The notes under the pieces are model-generated. The model saw nothing but the letters and a program-made list of their open reading frames with translations, was not told where the DNA came from and made no database searches. Position numbers and translations under genes: made by a program. Below, piece after piece: positions 1 to 9,345 of a stretch of 64,000 nt of DNA; the first letter of the stretch is position 1, and each line of letters opens with the position of its first letter. The stretch is from Clostridium sp. (lineage in GTDB: Bacteria > Bacillota > Clostridia > Lachnospirales > Lachnospiraceae): contig JAISOV010000029.1 of the NCBI GenBank assembly GCA_031275405.1, positions 62,001 to 126,000 of the forward strand, written 5' to 3'.

Positions 1-213
1 TAACATAGATGCATAACTTGACAACAGGTACACCGCAACACACGAACAAAAAAGCGTGATAATAGAAACAAGTGACCAATCGCTTACCCCGCTCAACCTG
101 TCAAAAAGCTCTTTGCTTGATATAGGCAGAAAAGCCAAGGCTATATCGCCCAACAATTGAAAAGCAAAATCACCTATCAGTAATCATTTCATAGCCAGCA
201 GATAACGTTTCAT
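1..213 (-). pseudogene. 5' end of a hydrophobic, ABC-exporter-like protein, interrupted by an in-frame TGA
   Basis: The gene runs off the left edge. An ATG at 213 follows a good ribosome site (AAGGAG, 8 nt upstream) and encodes MKRYLLAMK, then TGA at 184-186. The same frame stays open to base 1 and reads as two hydrophobic stretches (LLIGDFAFQLLGDIALAFLP and VSIITLFCSCVAVYLLSSYA). A short basic N-terminus followed by a long hydrophobic segment is typical of the transmembrane half of ABC exporters, where a Trp is common at the place of the TGA. The stop is therefore probably a nonsense mutation of TGG. The family assignment is inference from this fragment only. Confidence 0.4.
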
Positions 214-531
214 TACAACTCTCCTTTTTGATGGAACACGATAAGAGGATGATAGCATGTTTTGATGGAAAATCAATTTATATCTATGAATCGTTCCCAA
301 TGGGCTTCTTACGCCATTTATATCATCTCCACATGCTCTGACTTTATCGTCAACGGAGCAGGGTGAGTTCCTGGACATAAAAATCCATTCAGAACAGTCC
401 GTATATTTTCACTGTCTGCTTTAGAGGGATCCTGCCGCCCGGCGGGAGTATCCCGCGCCGAACCATCTGTTCGGAGCTTCCGCGGGGGGAAGAAGCGGCC
501 TTTACGGATCTGGTGACGAAAGAATACGGAA

Positions 532-601
532 CCAGGACGCCCATGCCGGAGGAAGTCTCGCGGGACGTCAGCGCGCGGATCGGATAACGTCCAAAAAAGA
601 C
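532..601 (+). repeat. Left copy of a ~70-bp direct repeat flanking the GH38 locus
   Basis: The segment starting CCAGGACGCC and ending CAAAAAAGAC recurs at 10545-10615 in the same orientation with about 87 percent identity by eye. The core CCGGAGGAAGTCTCGCGGGA is identical. The two copies bracket the complete LacI-transporter-GH13-GH38 block. Confidence 0.8.
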
Positions 602-620
602 AGGGATAAAGTCCGAGATT

Positions 621-669
621 CGTTTCCGGTTCCTGCTCGGCAAGGACGGCTGAGCAGGAACCGGAAACG
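621..669 (-). terminator. Stem-loop downstream of the GH38 gene
   Basis: Bases 621-638 are the exact reverse complement of 652-669 (18-bp stem, 13-nt loop). It lies 9 bases beyond the stop codon of the minus-strand alpha-mannosidase gene, so it probably ends or protects that operon mRNA. No strong T-run follows, so factor-independent termination is uncertain. Confidence 0.55.
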
Positions 670-677
670 GCAGCCCG

Positions 678-3600
678 TCAAAAGACCAGCAGGTACGTCT
701 TCACCTCAAACGGCTTGATCACAAACTCAAAGCCTGTGTCCGTATGCTCTGTTTCGGCTTCTTTCTCTTCCATTAAATTGCATTCATAAACCTTTCTGAC
801 AGCCTGCCCCAGCTCCAAGGTAAGCCGCGCGCTGGTTCTGGCGTTTTCGTACTCGTATAGGCGGATCACGACGCCCTCCCCATCCTCCGAGCGCTTGACG
901 GTTTCTATCATGACATTAGGCGCGTCTACAGATAAGAGGGAACTCGGCTGGTCGCAGGCCGGACGCCCCTTGCCGACGACCGTCAGCAGCGGAACGTTCA
1001 ACTGGTAGCTCTCCCTCACCGTGCCGCATTCACGCAGATTCCCCGCGTGAGGATAGAGGGAATAGGTGAAAACATGCTCCTCCTGATCCGTCGTGGGATT
1101 CGGCTCTATGCCTGATTTGATCAGGGTGATCGCCACGACGGAATCCTTTACGGAGTGACCGTATTTGCAGTCGTTGAGCAGGCTTACGCCGTAATGTCCC
1201 TCTGAAAAGTCCAGCCACTTCTGGGCGCAGGACTCAAAACGCGCCTCGTCCCAGCTGGTGTTGGTATGAACCTTCCTCGTCAAGCTGCCAAACTGAATAT
1301 CAAACGCCGCTTCGTCCGAATGAATATCCACCGGGAAATGAACCTTCAGCAGATGCTGATGCTCCTTCCAGTCCACATGGGTTTCAAAGTCTATCCGCCG
1401 GCTGTCCGCGTAAAAATAAATCTTCTGCCGGATCGTGGAGCGGCTGACCTTGCGCTCCGTCTCCAATACACAGCATACCGCGCCCTCCCGCGTCCACCCA
1501 AGGCTCGTCAGCTCCGTCACATCCCAGCTTTTTTCCGTATAATAAACGTCAATATCCCAGTTATCAAAATAAATCGGTTTGTCCTCGTACATCCGGAAGA
1601 GATTGCCCCTGGCGCCTTCCTGTAAGACCTCCCGCCTGTTCTGTTTATCATAGAGGGAGGTAAACAGGCCGTCCTTGTCGAAACGAACCGAATAGTGCGG
1701 CGTCTCCAAGCCGTTTTCGCTGCTTACGAATACGGAATCGGCCAAGGGAGCTTCGATCAGCTCAAAACTCTTTTGCCCCTTAGACGGAATCCCCCGCACA
1801 TAAGCAACGGAAAAATCCTCCATCTGCTGTATGGGGTACCGCCCCCCGTCCTGATCCCTTAACGCGCCTTTTGTACCGGCAGGCAGGCGCACAAGATCGT
1901 TTCTCTCAAAGCCCAGGGTATTAAAGACGGTGACGCCGCCGTCCGCCAGAGCTTCCAGCCGCTCCTGTATCAGCCGTCTCCCTGTTTTTTCCACCTCCTC
2001 ATATTCTTTCTTCGTCACCTCATAGACTTCATGGATAGACGAACCCGGCAGGATGTCGTGGAACTGATTCAGCAGGATGACTTTCCACAGTCTGTCAATT
2101 TCCGCTTTCGGATATTCCAGGCCTCTTTTTGCCGCAAGCACGCTCAGAAGCTCCAGATCCATCATCAGAAACTCGCTCTTGCGATTGGCCCGTTTGTTTC
2201 TCGCCATAGAGGTATAGGTACCCCGGTGGTATTCAAAGTACAGCTCGCCCTCCCAGGTCGGCAGCCTGCGATGATCCTTTACCCGCGCGTAAAGCTCGTC
2301 AAAATACGTCCGCGCAAACTCCTGGCGCACCTTGGGTATCCCCTTGATCCCCTTTTCCATCCGGATAGAGGTCTCCAGCATCTCTCTGGTCGGGCCGCCG
2401 CCGCCGTCGCCAAAGCCATAGGAAATCAGGATGTCGTGATTGATGTCCTTGTTCTGGTAACGCTTCCAGCCGCCCATGATCGAATCCGGATGAAGCGCCC
2501 CGTTATAGGTGGTGAAGAAGCTCTCCTCACCCTGCCCGATTCCAAGCGTAGTCACCAAATGCGTAAATACGCTCGTTCCGTCAATCCCCCTCCACAGAAA
2601 GGTATCATACGGTATTTTGTCGAACTGGTTCCACGACAGCTTGGTCGTCATGAAATAGTCAATGCCGCTTCTTTTCATGATCTGGGGCAAGGCTCCTGAA
2701 TATCCGAACACATCGGGCAGCCACAGGATCTTATTGTCTATGCCAAACTCTTCCTTAAAAAATCTCTTTCCGTAAAGGAACTGACGCACCAAGGACTCTC
2801 CGGAAGTCAGGTTCGTATCGGCCTCCAGCCACATGCCGCCCTCGGCTTCCCAGCGCCCCTCCCGTATGCGTTCCTTGATCCTTTCGTATAGATCCGGATA
2901 GCGCTCCTTGAGGAACACATAAAGCTGCGGCTGGCTGGACATAAATTTGTAACCCGGATATTCCTCCATGAGCTTGAGTACGGTGGCAAAGCTTCTGGCC
3001 GCCTTTTCCCGGGTCTGCTCCACCGTCCACCACCAGGCCACGTCTATATGGGTATGTCCGATACAGGTAGCGACCACCTCATCATAACCGCCCATATCCT
3101 CATAGAGCGCCTTCTGCAGATAAGCGTCCGCCGCTTTCAGGCTTTCATAAAAATCCGGAGAATACGCCGTGCGCAGATCCAGCAGATTCACCGCCTCATT
3201 CAAGACGGTTTCCAGATCCATCCTTGTCTTGCTGTCCTTGCCTAGGCGGTCAAAGGCCTGTAAAGGCGTCAGCAGGTCAAAGAAAAGCTTTTCAATGGCC
3301 AGATCTACCCAAAGGATCTCCGCAATCATGTCAAATTCCGAATGCAGGCTCCCCGTATAGGCCTGAATATCCAGCCGGAAGGACTCGCCCCCCTTGGCAT
3401 AATTGGTCAGGGTCAGATCCCTATGGTTCATGTCCATGCCCTGAACCGCCCTGCCGTCCACAAACAGGAGGAACTGGGGATTCTTGGCATCGTCCCATTC
3501 TTCTATCTGGGTTCTGATATGCAGACGAAGCGCCCTGCCCTCCCAGTCAGGCGGTATCAGCACTTTTGCGCGAAACCAGTAATGCTGATCCGGCCCGTAC

Positions 3601-3776
3601 CATTTCATGCTCTTTGGCAGAAAATCCTCCCAGCTTCCCTCCGCCTGCTCCGCTTCGTCCGGGTAAAAATATCTGCCTTTTTTGTATTGAAGGTTTTCCA
3701 GGGGCGTCCTTTTTACCACCACCAGCTTCCCACATTCGTCGCAGATCACCTTGATGCGTTTGTCAATGAATCTCAC
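678..3776 (-). CDS. Alpha-mannosidase, glycoside hydrolase family 38
   Basis: A 1032-aa cytoplasmic exo-acting alpha-mannosidase without signal peptide. The zinc-site motif HTHIDVAWWW is near residue 245, the probable nucleophile Asp is in WLPDVFGYSG near residue 355, and the LLNQFHDILPGSSIHEVY block near 625 is typical of GH38. The C-terminal half is the usual beta-sandwich region. Length fits bacterial GH38 enzymes (about 900-1050 aa). The GTG start overlaps the GH13 stop codon by 4 bases (GTGA), so the two are translationally coupled. It is the last gene of the LacI-ABC-GH13-GH38 operon and probably removes alpha-linked mannose from imported oligosaccharides such as N-glycan or yeast mannan fragments. 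The exact linkage cannot be read from sequence. Confidence 0.93.
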   Translation of the reverse strand: MRFIDKRIKVICDECGKLVVVKRTPLENLQYKKGRYFYPDEAEQAEGSWEDFLPKSMKWYGPDQHYWFRAKVLIPPDWEGRALRLHIRTQIEEWDDAKNPQFLLFVDGRAVQGMDMNHRDLTLTNYAKGGESFRLDIQAYTGSLHSEFDMIAEILWVDLAIEKLFFDLLTPLQAFDRLGKDSKTRMDLETVLNEAVNLLDLRTAYSPDFYESLKAADAYLQKALYEDMGGYDEVVATCIGHTHIDVAWWWTVEQTREKAARSFATVLKLMEEYPGYKFMSSQPQLYVFLKERYPDLYERIKERIREGRWEAEGGMWLEADTNLTSGESLVRQFLYGKRFFKEEFGIDNKILWLPDVFGYSGALPQIMKRSGIDYFMTTKLSWNQFDKIPYDTFLWRGIDGTSVFTHLVTTLGIGQGEESFFTTYNGALHPDSIMGGWKRYQNKDINHDILISYGFGDGGGGPTREMLETSIRMEKGIKGIPKVRQEFARTYFDELYARVKDHRRLPTWEGELYFEYHRGTYTSMARNKRANRKSEFLMMDLELLSVLAAKRGLEYPKAEIDRLWKVILLNQFHDILPGSSIHEVYEVTKKEYEEVEKTGRRLIQERLEALADGGVTVFNTLGFERNDLVRLPAGTKGALRDQDGGRYPIQQMEDFSVAYVRGIPSKGQKSFELIEAPLADSVFVSSENGLETPHYSVRFDKDGLFTSLYDKQNRREVLQEGARGNLFRMYEDKPIYFDNWDIDVYYTEKSWDVTELTSLGWTREGAVCCVLETERKVSRSTIRQKIYFYADSRRIDFETHVDWKEHQHLLKVHFPVDIHSDEAAFDIQFGSLTRKVHTNTSWDEARFESCAQKWLDFSEGHYGVSLLNDCKYGHSVKDSVVAITLIKSGIEPNPTTDQEEHVFTYSLYPHAGNLRECGTVRESYQLNVPLLTVVGKGRPACDQPSSLLSVDAPNVMIETVKRSEDGEGVVIRLYEYENARTSARLTLELGQAVRKVYECNLMEEKEAETEHTDTGFEFVIKPFEVKTYLLVF

Positions 3777-5359
3777 TGGGATACCTCTTCTTTCTCAAAG
3801 ATTGCAAACGATTGATACGGCATGAAAATCCGTCCGTCCTGCGCCCTCGCGCCGCGAACCGAGAAGAGACACCGACCCGCGCCGACCGGAGCGCTCAGCT
3901 CATCCAAAGAAGGATTGACCGCGCATATCAAAGCCCCCCTGCCATACACAAAGGGGTACCCGTTATTTTCTCTATATAAAACCTTAAAATCCCCGTCCGC
4001 GCCCAGATCCTGATATTTTCTGCGAAGAGCGATCAGCTCACGGGTAAACTCCAGCAGCGAGCCTTCTTTTCCCAGCTGCGCTTCTACGGTCGGGGCATGT
4101 TCCCTGGCATCCACAGGCAGATAGAGAGCGTCCGGCTCCGCCGTCGAAAAGCCCAGGTTCTTGCCGCTGTTCCACTGCATGGGGGTGCGGGTGCCCGTGC
4201 GGTCCAGGCCGCCCTCTACGTTGACGAGATCTTTCTGATAGGTCATGCCGATTTCATCGCCATAATACAGGAAAGGCACGCCCGGCATGGTAAACAAAAA
4301 GGAATAAAAGATCTTGATTTCCAGTTCGTCAAAGCTTGCGGCTATGCGCGGCGTGTCGTGGTTGCAGGTGAGGAAACTGATATAGCCCCTGTCCTTGGTG
4401 GCCTCCAGCCAGATACCGTATTCGTAAAGGAAGCGCGCTATGCTGCCGCCGCCGATGCTTCCCCACTTGGAGAAGTAGCTTCTCTGCTGCCCGGTTTTTC
4501 TGTCCGTATTGCGCGCCAGATGGTAGTAGCCGTTCCCTTCGTTCCATGGGTGGTTCAGATAAAAGTCGCAGTGAAATCCGCCTTTCAAGATGGCGTTGGG
4601 AGGATTGCTCCACTCCGAGACCAGCACCGCTTCCGGATATTCCTCGTCCACCAGCCTGCGGGCCTTGCGCCAGAAGCTTGCCGTAGCATCCTTGGCGTTG
4701 TCGTTCTTGACCAGACTGTCCGCCATGTCCACACGGAAGCCGTCGCAGCCCAGATCCAGCCAGAACCTCATGACATCCAGCATCGCGTCAAAGGTGGCCT
4801 GACAAGCCGGATGTGTGTAAGGCAGCTGCCAGTCCGCCGTTATTTTTTCAAAACCATAGTTTAACGACGGCTGCGAGTCAAAAAAATTCAGCAGATAACA
4901 GCCGGAACGCTGGCTTTTGCCGCATACATAAGGAAAGCCTGACGGCCTGTCCCAGCCGTCCTTCGTCCAGATATAGCGATCAGAGTATTCGTTCTTTTCA
5001 TGCAGCCGGCTTTTCTGAAACCATTCATGGGTATCGCTGGTATGCCCCGGCACCAGATCCAGGATCACGCGCATATCCCGCTGATGGGCTTCGGCAAACA
5101 AGCGTCCGGCATCGGCGTTGGTTCCGTAGCGCGGCGCGATCTTTTTATAATCGCGCACATCGTAGCCCGCGTCCATAAACGGCGAGTCAAAGCAGGGATT
5201 GATCCAGATCGCGTTGCAGCCCAGCCCCTTGACATAATCTAATTTTTGAATAATTCCTTCCAGATCCCCGATCCCGTCTCCGTTCGTATCATAAAAACTC
5301 TGGGGATAGATCTCATAAAATACGGTCTCGCTCAGCCATTGCGGCCCTTTTACTCCCAT
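3773..5359 (-). CDS. Alpha-glucosidase / oligo-1,6-glucosidase-like enzyme, glycoside hydrolase family 13
   Basis: A 528-aa intracellular GH13 enzyme with no signal peptide. All conserved GH13 regions are present: DLVPGHTSD (region I), GFRVDMADS with the nucleophile Asp (II), VLVSEWSNP with the acid/base Glu (III) and TCNHDTPRI (IV). A C-terminal beta domain follows. The N-terminal PQSFYDTNGDGIGDLEGI motif is typical of the oligo-1,6-glucosidase/trehalose-6-phosphate hydrolase/sucrose hydrolase group. Substrate is uncertain. Region II MADS rather than the usual VINQ/VINH argues against a classical oligo-1,6-glucosidase. The ATG is preceded by AGGAGG about 10 nt upstream. It is coupled to the downstream GH38 gene, implying a mixed glucose- and mannose-containing substrate. 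Confidence 0.88.
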   Translation of the reverse strand: MGVKGPQWLSETVFYEIYPQSFYDTNGDGIGDLEGIIQKLDYVKGLGCNAIWINPCFDSPFMDAGYDVRDYKKIAPRYGTNADAGRLFAEAHQRDMRVILDLVPGHTSDTHEWFQKSRLHEKNEYSDRYIWTKDGWDRPSGFPYVCGKSQRSGCYLLNFFDSQPSLNYGFEKITADWQLPYTHPACQATFDAMLDVMRFWLDLGCDGFRVDMADSLVKNDNAKDATASFWRKARRLVDEEYPEAVLVSEWSNPPNAILKGGFHCDFYLNHPWNEGNGYYHLARNTDRKTGQQRSYFSKWGSIGGGSIARFLYEYGIWLEATKDRGYISFLTCNHDTPRIAASFDELEIKIFYSFLFTMPGVPFLYYGDEIGMTYQKDLVNVEGGLDRTGTRTPMQWNSGKNLGFSTAEPDALYLPVDAREHAPTVEAQLGKEGSLLEFTRELIALRRKYQDLGADGDFKVLYRENNGYPFVYGRGALICAVNPSLDELSAPVGAGRCLFSVRGARAQDGRIFMPYQSFAIFEKEEVSQ

Positions 5360-5414
5360 CCTGGACAGCCCTCCTGTTCTGTCAGAACGAAAACGATTTT
5401 CGTCCCGGTCATAG

Positions 5415-5460
5415 GCTCAAAAATCCTCCCCGCCACTCATACCTACGTGGGGGGGAGGAT
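5415..5460 (-). terminator. Terminator-like hairpin between binding-protein and GH13 genes
   Basis: ATCCTCCCC (5423-5431) pairs with GGGGAGGAT (5452-5460), and CCAC/GTGG pairs inside the loop. Read on the minus strand the stem is followed by TTTTTGAG. It lies about 70 bases after the solute-binding-protein stop codon and before the GH13 gene, so it probably acts as a partial terminator. That would keep binding-protein mRNA high relative to the enzymes. Confidence 0.65.
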
Positions 5461-5531
5461 CGCGGCTCTATCCGCGCCTAACTATCATATGTCCAGTTTA
5501 TCCGGCCTCTGTCGCCCGGACTTCCGGAGCC

Positions 5532-7133
5532 TTACTTGGTCTTCAGCCATTCGTCCACCTGACGCTGTACTTCGGCGATATACTTGTCGGCGCCCGCCGC
5601 TTTCAGCTTTTCGACGTACTTCGGCAGTACCTCGTCCGGATTCACCGAGCCCCACAGCAAGCCCCTGTTGAACTCGTCTTTGACGTTCTGCAGCGCGGCG
5701 TGTTCGTTGATGACCGGCGTAGCGTCAAAGTTAAAGCCTAACAGAGGCGACCCATACGCGCTGTCATTCCAGGCGTTGAACTGATCCCATTTGTCCGCCG
5801 GGTCATTCGGCCCAAGCTTTACCAGGAAGACATTGCCCAGGGCGAAATTGTAAGGCGCGTAAAGTGCCGACTGCTCCGCCGTACGTACCATGCGGTCATT
5901 TTCATCCAAGGTATAATGGACGCCCTCGATCCCGTAGCTTAACATCTGGCGCAGCTCCGGATCCGAATTGACCAGGTTCAGGAACATCATGGCGCGTTCC
6001 GGATTCTTGGAGGTCACGGAGATCGCGTTCATGGCGCCCTGCGTGGAGCCTGTCGTCACCACCGGCTCGCAGACAGGCACGACGTCCACGGGGTAGCCTT
6101 TGCTCTCGCTGTCGCTGATTTCATTGAGCGGCATATAGTGGTACCAGTCCAAAAGCCATTTGCCCGTCTTGTTGACGTCCACGACGTTACTGTCCACTTC
6201 CTTGCCCTTATAAATCAGGTCTGCGAGATAAAATTCACGCTGACGCGCAACCATTTTCTTGTATTCTTCGGTATCCGGATAGAGCGAGATCTGATAATCG
6301 CTGTCCTGCGGATTGCCGTACTCATAGGAAAAAGAGGCAAGAACCGCGCCCGGCACCAGATCGATATAGCCCATCATGTGGTTTTCCGCGATCCAGTCCA
6401 TGCCCCCCCCGAGCGGACGGAATTCGGGGTCTCCGTCTGCGGCGGCCGCCTCTTTGACCTTCTTGAGAGCCTCCAGGAACTCATCGGAATAATACACATC
6501 CGGCGTGGAAAGGATCGTTTCATAGTCAAACCCGTATTTTTCGGCGACGTCTACATTGACGTTCCAGACAGGCTGGATGGCCAGCTCTTTATTGACGGGA
6601 ATGGCGTAGATGCCCCCGTCCACCTTGGCTCCCTCAAAGAAATTGGGATTGATCAGGTCTACCATATCCTGACCGTATTGCTCCAAGAGGTTGTTTGCCG
6701 GATCATCCAGGCGGACAAAAGCGCCTGATTTGGCATTGTTGTAATAGTTTGCCGTCCAGGAGCAGGTGAACATGATGTCAAACTCTTCGCCGGAATTGAT
6801 CGCCAGCATCATCTTCTGGTCATAGTCGGGATCCGCAAAGACAATCTCGATTTCCGCGTTGATCTTCTCAAGCAGGATTTCGTTCATGGCCGCTTCCACC
6901 GCCTTATAATCCGCAGGTGTCGTCGCCAGCTGATACCATTTCAGCTTTACATAGGGCAGTTCCTCGGCGGCGGGAGCCTGCTCCGTGCTTTCCGCCGTGC
7001 TTTCCGCCACGCTGCCCGTGCTTTCCGCCGCACTGCTCCCGCTGTCCTGCGCGGCATTCCCGCAGGCGGCGAGAGCAAGCATGACGAGCGTCAGGACAAG
7101 TGCCGTAATACGTTTGTGAAGCCTTTTTTTCAT
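5532..7133 (-). CDS. Extracellular sugar-binding lipoprotein of an ABC transporter (LplA-like, DUF3502 tail)
   Basis: A 533-aa solute-binding protein. The basic N-terminus and hydrophobic segment end in a lipobox (LALAAC, Cys about residue 24), followed by a Ser/Ala/Glu-rich linker. The body has the family-1 binding-protein fold (DIMFTCSWTANYY; GGIYAIPVNKE). The C-terminal 150 residues (FNFDATPVINEHAALQNV through AGADKYIAEVQRQVDEWL) match the DUF3502 tail typical of LplA-like proteins. RBS GAGGAGG lies 7 nt before the ATG. It works with the two permeases encoded just upstream in the operon. No ATPase gene is present, so a shared MsmK-type ATPase elsewhere is likely. The substrate is inferred from GH38/GH13 to be a mannose- or glucose-containing oligosaccharide. 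Confidence 0.9.
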   Translation of the reverse strand: MKKRLHKRITALVLTLVMLALAACGNAAQDSGSSAAESTGSVAESTAESTEQAPAAEELPYVKLKWYQLATTPADYKAVEAAMNEILLEKINAEIEIVFADPDYDQKMMLAINSGEEFDIMFTCSWTANYYNNAKSGAFVRLDDPANNLLEQYGQDMVDLINPNFFEGAKVDGGIYAIPVNKELAIQPVWNVNVDVAEKYGFDYETILSTPDVYYSDEFLEALKKVKEAAAADGDPEFRPLGGGMDWIAENHMMGYIDLVPGAVLASFSYEYGNPQDSDYQISLYPDTEEYKKMVARQREFYLADLIYKGKEVDSNVVDVNKTGKWLLDWYHYMPLNEISDSESKGYPVDVVPVCEPVVTTGSTQGAMNAISVTSKNPERAMMFLNLVNSDPELRQMLSYGIEGVHYTLDENDRMVRTAEQSALYAPYNFALGNVFLVKLGPNDPADKWDQFNAWNDSAYGSPLLGFNFDATPVINEHAALQNVKDEFNRGLLWGSVNPDEVLPKYVEKLKAAGADKYIAEVQRQVDEWLKTK

Positions 7134-7207
7134 TTTCTTTCCTCCTCTTTTTCAGTGCTTCCCGCACTGGTTGCATGATGATCTATGATCTCTTTATTTA
7201 ATAAGCG

Positions 7208-8155
7208 CTAGCCCTTTACCGCGCCGACGGTAAGGCCGCTTATAAAATAACGTTGGAAAAACGGGTAGGCGCAGGCAATCGGCAGTACCGCCAGCACGAT
7301 CATTACCATCCGCATACTCTCTACCGGCAGGTTCTTCGTAAGCTCCAGGAGCTGCGAGCCTCCTATGCTGCTGGCGTTCTGTATCAAGAACTGCGCGTTC
7401 CTCTCCAGCTTCATCAGCAGGAACTGCAGCGGCATCAGGTTCGGGTTGTTTATGTAAAGAAGAGCCGTAAACCAATCGTTCCAATATCCCAGCGCGTTCA
7501 GCAGCCCGATGGTCGCGACCGCCGGCAGCGAAAGCGGCAGCACGATCTGAAACAAGGTGCGGTACTCTCCGCAGCCGTCGATAGCGGCGGCTTCCACTAA
7601 GGAGTCCGGAATGGAATTGGTAAAAAAGGTACGCATCAGGATAATGTTGAAGGGATTGACCAGCAGCGGAAGGATCAAAACCCATATGGTATCGGCAAGT
7701 CCCAGCACATTCCGTATCAGCATATAGGAGGGAACCAGGCCTCCCGAAAAAAGCGTGGTAAAAAAAGCAAAAAAGGTAAAAAACTTGCGGTACGGAAACT
7801 GGCGCCGATAAAGCGGGTAGGCATAGAGTGTGGTGCCTATCACACTACAGGCTGTGCCGACTACCGTGATAAAGATCGAGACGCCGTAAGACTTCAGCAG
7901 CTGCTCGCCGGACTGAAAGGTAGTCTTATAGGCTGCCAGGCTCCATTTTTCAGGGATAAACTGATAGCCGTTTATGGCGACACTGGCCTCGTCCGTAAAA
8001 GACACGATCACCACCAGCACGAACGGGATAATGCACGCCAGCGCAAAAAGCCCGATGATCACATGCGCCACCGCCTCCGCCATGGGATGTATCGCGTTCA
8101 TGTCGCGTTTTCTCTTTCCTCTTACTATAGAACGATCAGAAACTGCTGCTCGCAT
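7208..8155 (-). CDS. Carbohydrate ABC transporter permease, LplC/YtcP type
   Basis: A 315-aa inner-membrane permease with six predicted helices. The conserved EAA loop is EAAAIDGCGEYRTLFQIVLP near residues 200-220. The C-terminal FQRYFISGLTVGAVKG ending is typical of the LplC/YtcP permeases. An AGGAGG ribosome site precedes the ATG. It pairs with the permease encoded upstream (8296-9249) and the binding protein encoded downstream, forming a CUT1-type importer. The 140-bp gap before it contains only short hairpins. Confidence 0.92.
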   Translation of the reverse strand: MRAAVSDRSIVRGKRKRDMNAIHPMAEAVAHVIIGLFALACIIPFVLVVIVSFTDEASVAINGYQFIPEKWSLAAYKTTFQSGEQLLKSYGVSIFITVVGTACSVIGTTLYAYPLYRRQFPYRKFFTFFAFFTTLFSGGLVPSYMLIRNVLGLADTIWVLILPLLVNPFNIILMRTFFTNSIPDSLVEAAAIDGCGEYRTLFQIVLPLSLPAVATIGLLNALGYWNDWFTALLYINNPNLMPLQFLLMKLERNAQFLIQNASSIGGSQLLELTKNLPVESMRMVMIVLAVLPIACAYPFFQRYFISGLTVGAVKG

Positions 8156-8295
8156 GAAATCGCCTCCTGTTTCAAAGTTTGATCTGTGAAATCTGCCACC
8201 GCTTCTATAAAATCTTTTCGTGAGATCTTTTGGTGTTACGTCTTTCCGGCCTTCGTGTCACTGTCCGGCAGGAGCAGCCGGGCGGCGGCGCCGCG

Positions 8296-9249
8296 TCAGA
8301 ACAGAGAGCTTTCTTCGTCTACCTTGCGGACGATGGCGTTGGCCGCCAGGATCGTGACAAAACCGACGAGGGACTGGAACAGGCCGGCCGCCGCGGGAAG
8401 ATCGATGCGCCTGGTTCCCACCAGGGCGCGGTATACAAAGGTATCCACCACCTGAGTGACCGGGAAAAGCTGCCCCATGTTCCTGGGTACATTGTAGAAC
8501 AGGCCGAAGTCCGCCCGGAAGATGCCGCCGATACGCATGATCAGCGTAATGACAAGCATGATTTTCAGGGAGGGGAGCGTAATATGTACAACCTGTTTCC
8601 ATTTGCTCGCGCCGTCAATCATCGCCGCTTCATAATATGTCCTGTCAATCCCCGCTATGGTGGCCAGATAGAGCACGCTGCCGTATCCCGTACCCTTCCA
8701 AAGGTTCGCGATGGTCAGAATCGCCGGCCATGGCCCGGTTTCCGCATACCATTCTATGGGCTGTGCGCCGAAAAACTCCAGGATGCCGTTCAGGATGCCG
8801 TTTGTCGGACTGAGGAACATGAAAACGAAATAACTCACCACAACCCAGGACAGGAAGTGCGGGAAGAACATCAGCGTCTGGTATGTCTTGGAGAGCCTTT
8901 TTTTTGTAAGCTCACTCAGCATGATCGCCAGCGCAAGAGGAACCACCGTCGTGACGACCATCCAGGCCAGGTTGTAGCCCAGGGTATTGCGAACCATGAT
9001 CCATGCGTCACTTGTGGTAAACATAAACTTAAAGTTCTCGATCCCCGCCCACGGACTGGTGAGCAGACTCTCCACAAAGTTCCCGCCCGGCGCCAGCTTG
9101 TAGGTCTTAAACGCCAGAATCACCCCAAACATCGGGACGTAGCTGAACACCAGCAGCCATAATGTTCCAGGCAAAAGCATCGTCAAAAGCGTCCTGGTCC
9201 TGGTGGTTGCGTATTTACGCGTGGAAACGGTCTTCGTTTTTTTCCGCAC
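8296..9249 (-). CDS. Carbohydrate ABC transporter permease, LplB type
   Basis: A 317-aa permease with six helices. The EAA loop YEAAMIDGASKWKQVVHITLP is near residues 205-225. The start is taken at GTG 9249, because the AAAGGAGGG ribosome site lies 6 nt before it. The in-frame ATG at 9270 is upstream of that site and would place it inside the coding region. The N-terminus is strongly basic (RKKTKTVSTRKYATTRTRT) before the first helix (MLLPGTLWLLVFSYVPMFG). It is the first transport gene after the LacI gene. The intergenic region carries a 38-bp copy of the sequence also found before lacI. Confidence 0.9.
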   Translation of the reverse strand: MRKKTKTVSTRKYATTRTRTLLTMLLPGTLWLLVFSYVPMFGVILAFKTYKLAPGGNFVESLLTSPWAGIENFKFMFTTSDAWIMVRNTLGYNLAWMVVTTVVPLALAIMLSELTKKRLSKTYQTLMFFPHFLSWVVVSYFVFMFLSPTNGILNGILEFFGAQPIEWYAETGPWPAILTIANLWKGTGYGSVLYLATIAGIDRTYYEAAMIDGASKWKQVVHITLPSLKIMLVITLIMRIGGIFRADFGLFYNVPRNMGQLFPVTQVVDTFVYRALVGTRRIDLPAAAGLFQSLVGFVTILAANAIVRKVDEESSLF

Positions 9250-9270
9250 GGCGATCCCTCCTTTAGTCAT

Positions 9271-9308
9271 TTTGTTGCTTTACTTTATATTTGTATTAGC
9301 TTAACACA
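9271..9308 (-). promoter_or_regulatory. Candidate operator, copy 1 (before the transport genes)
   Basis: This 38-bp segment matches 10384-10421 at about 30 of 38 positions in the same orientation. The first 16 bases, TTTGTTGCTTTACTTT, are identical. Both copies sit just upstream of genes of the same operon (permease and lacI), so they are likely binding sites for this LacI-type repressor. I could not fix -35 and -10 boxes with confidence. Confidence 0.55.
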
Positions 9309-9345
9309 TTTTACGGCTCTATGCAATAGTTTTTTTAGATTTTTT

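Larger units (their letters stand above)
214..677. other. Intergenic stretch with one repeat copy and a stem-loop
   Basis: I see no convincing gene. The left half (230-370) is AT-rich and the right half GC-rich. It holds one copy of a ~70-bp repeat (532-601) and a long stem-loop (621-669). In the plus frame around 500-590 the reading FTDLVTKEYG followed by RTPMPEEVSRDVSARIG and a stop looks protein-like. This could be the tail of a decayed gene, but I could not identify it. Confidence 0.4.
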
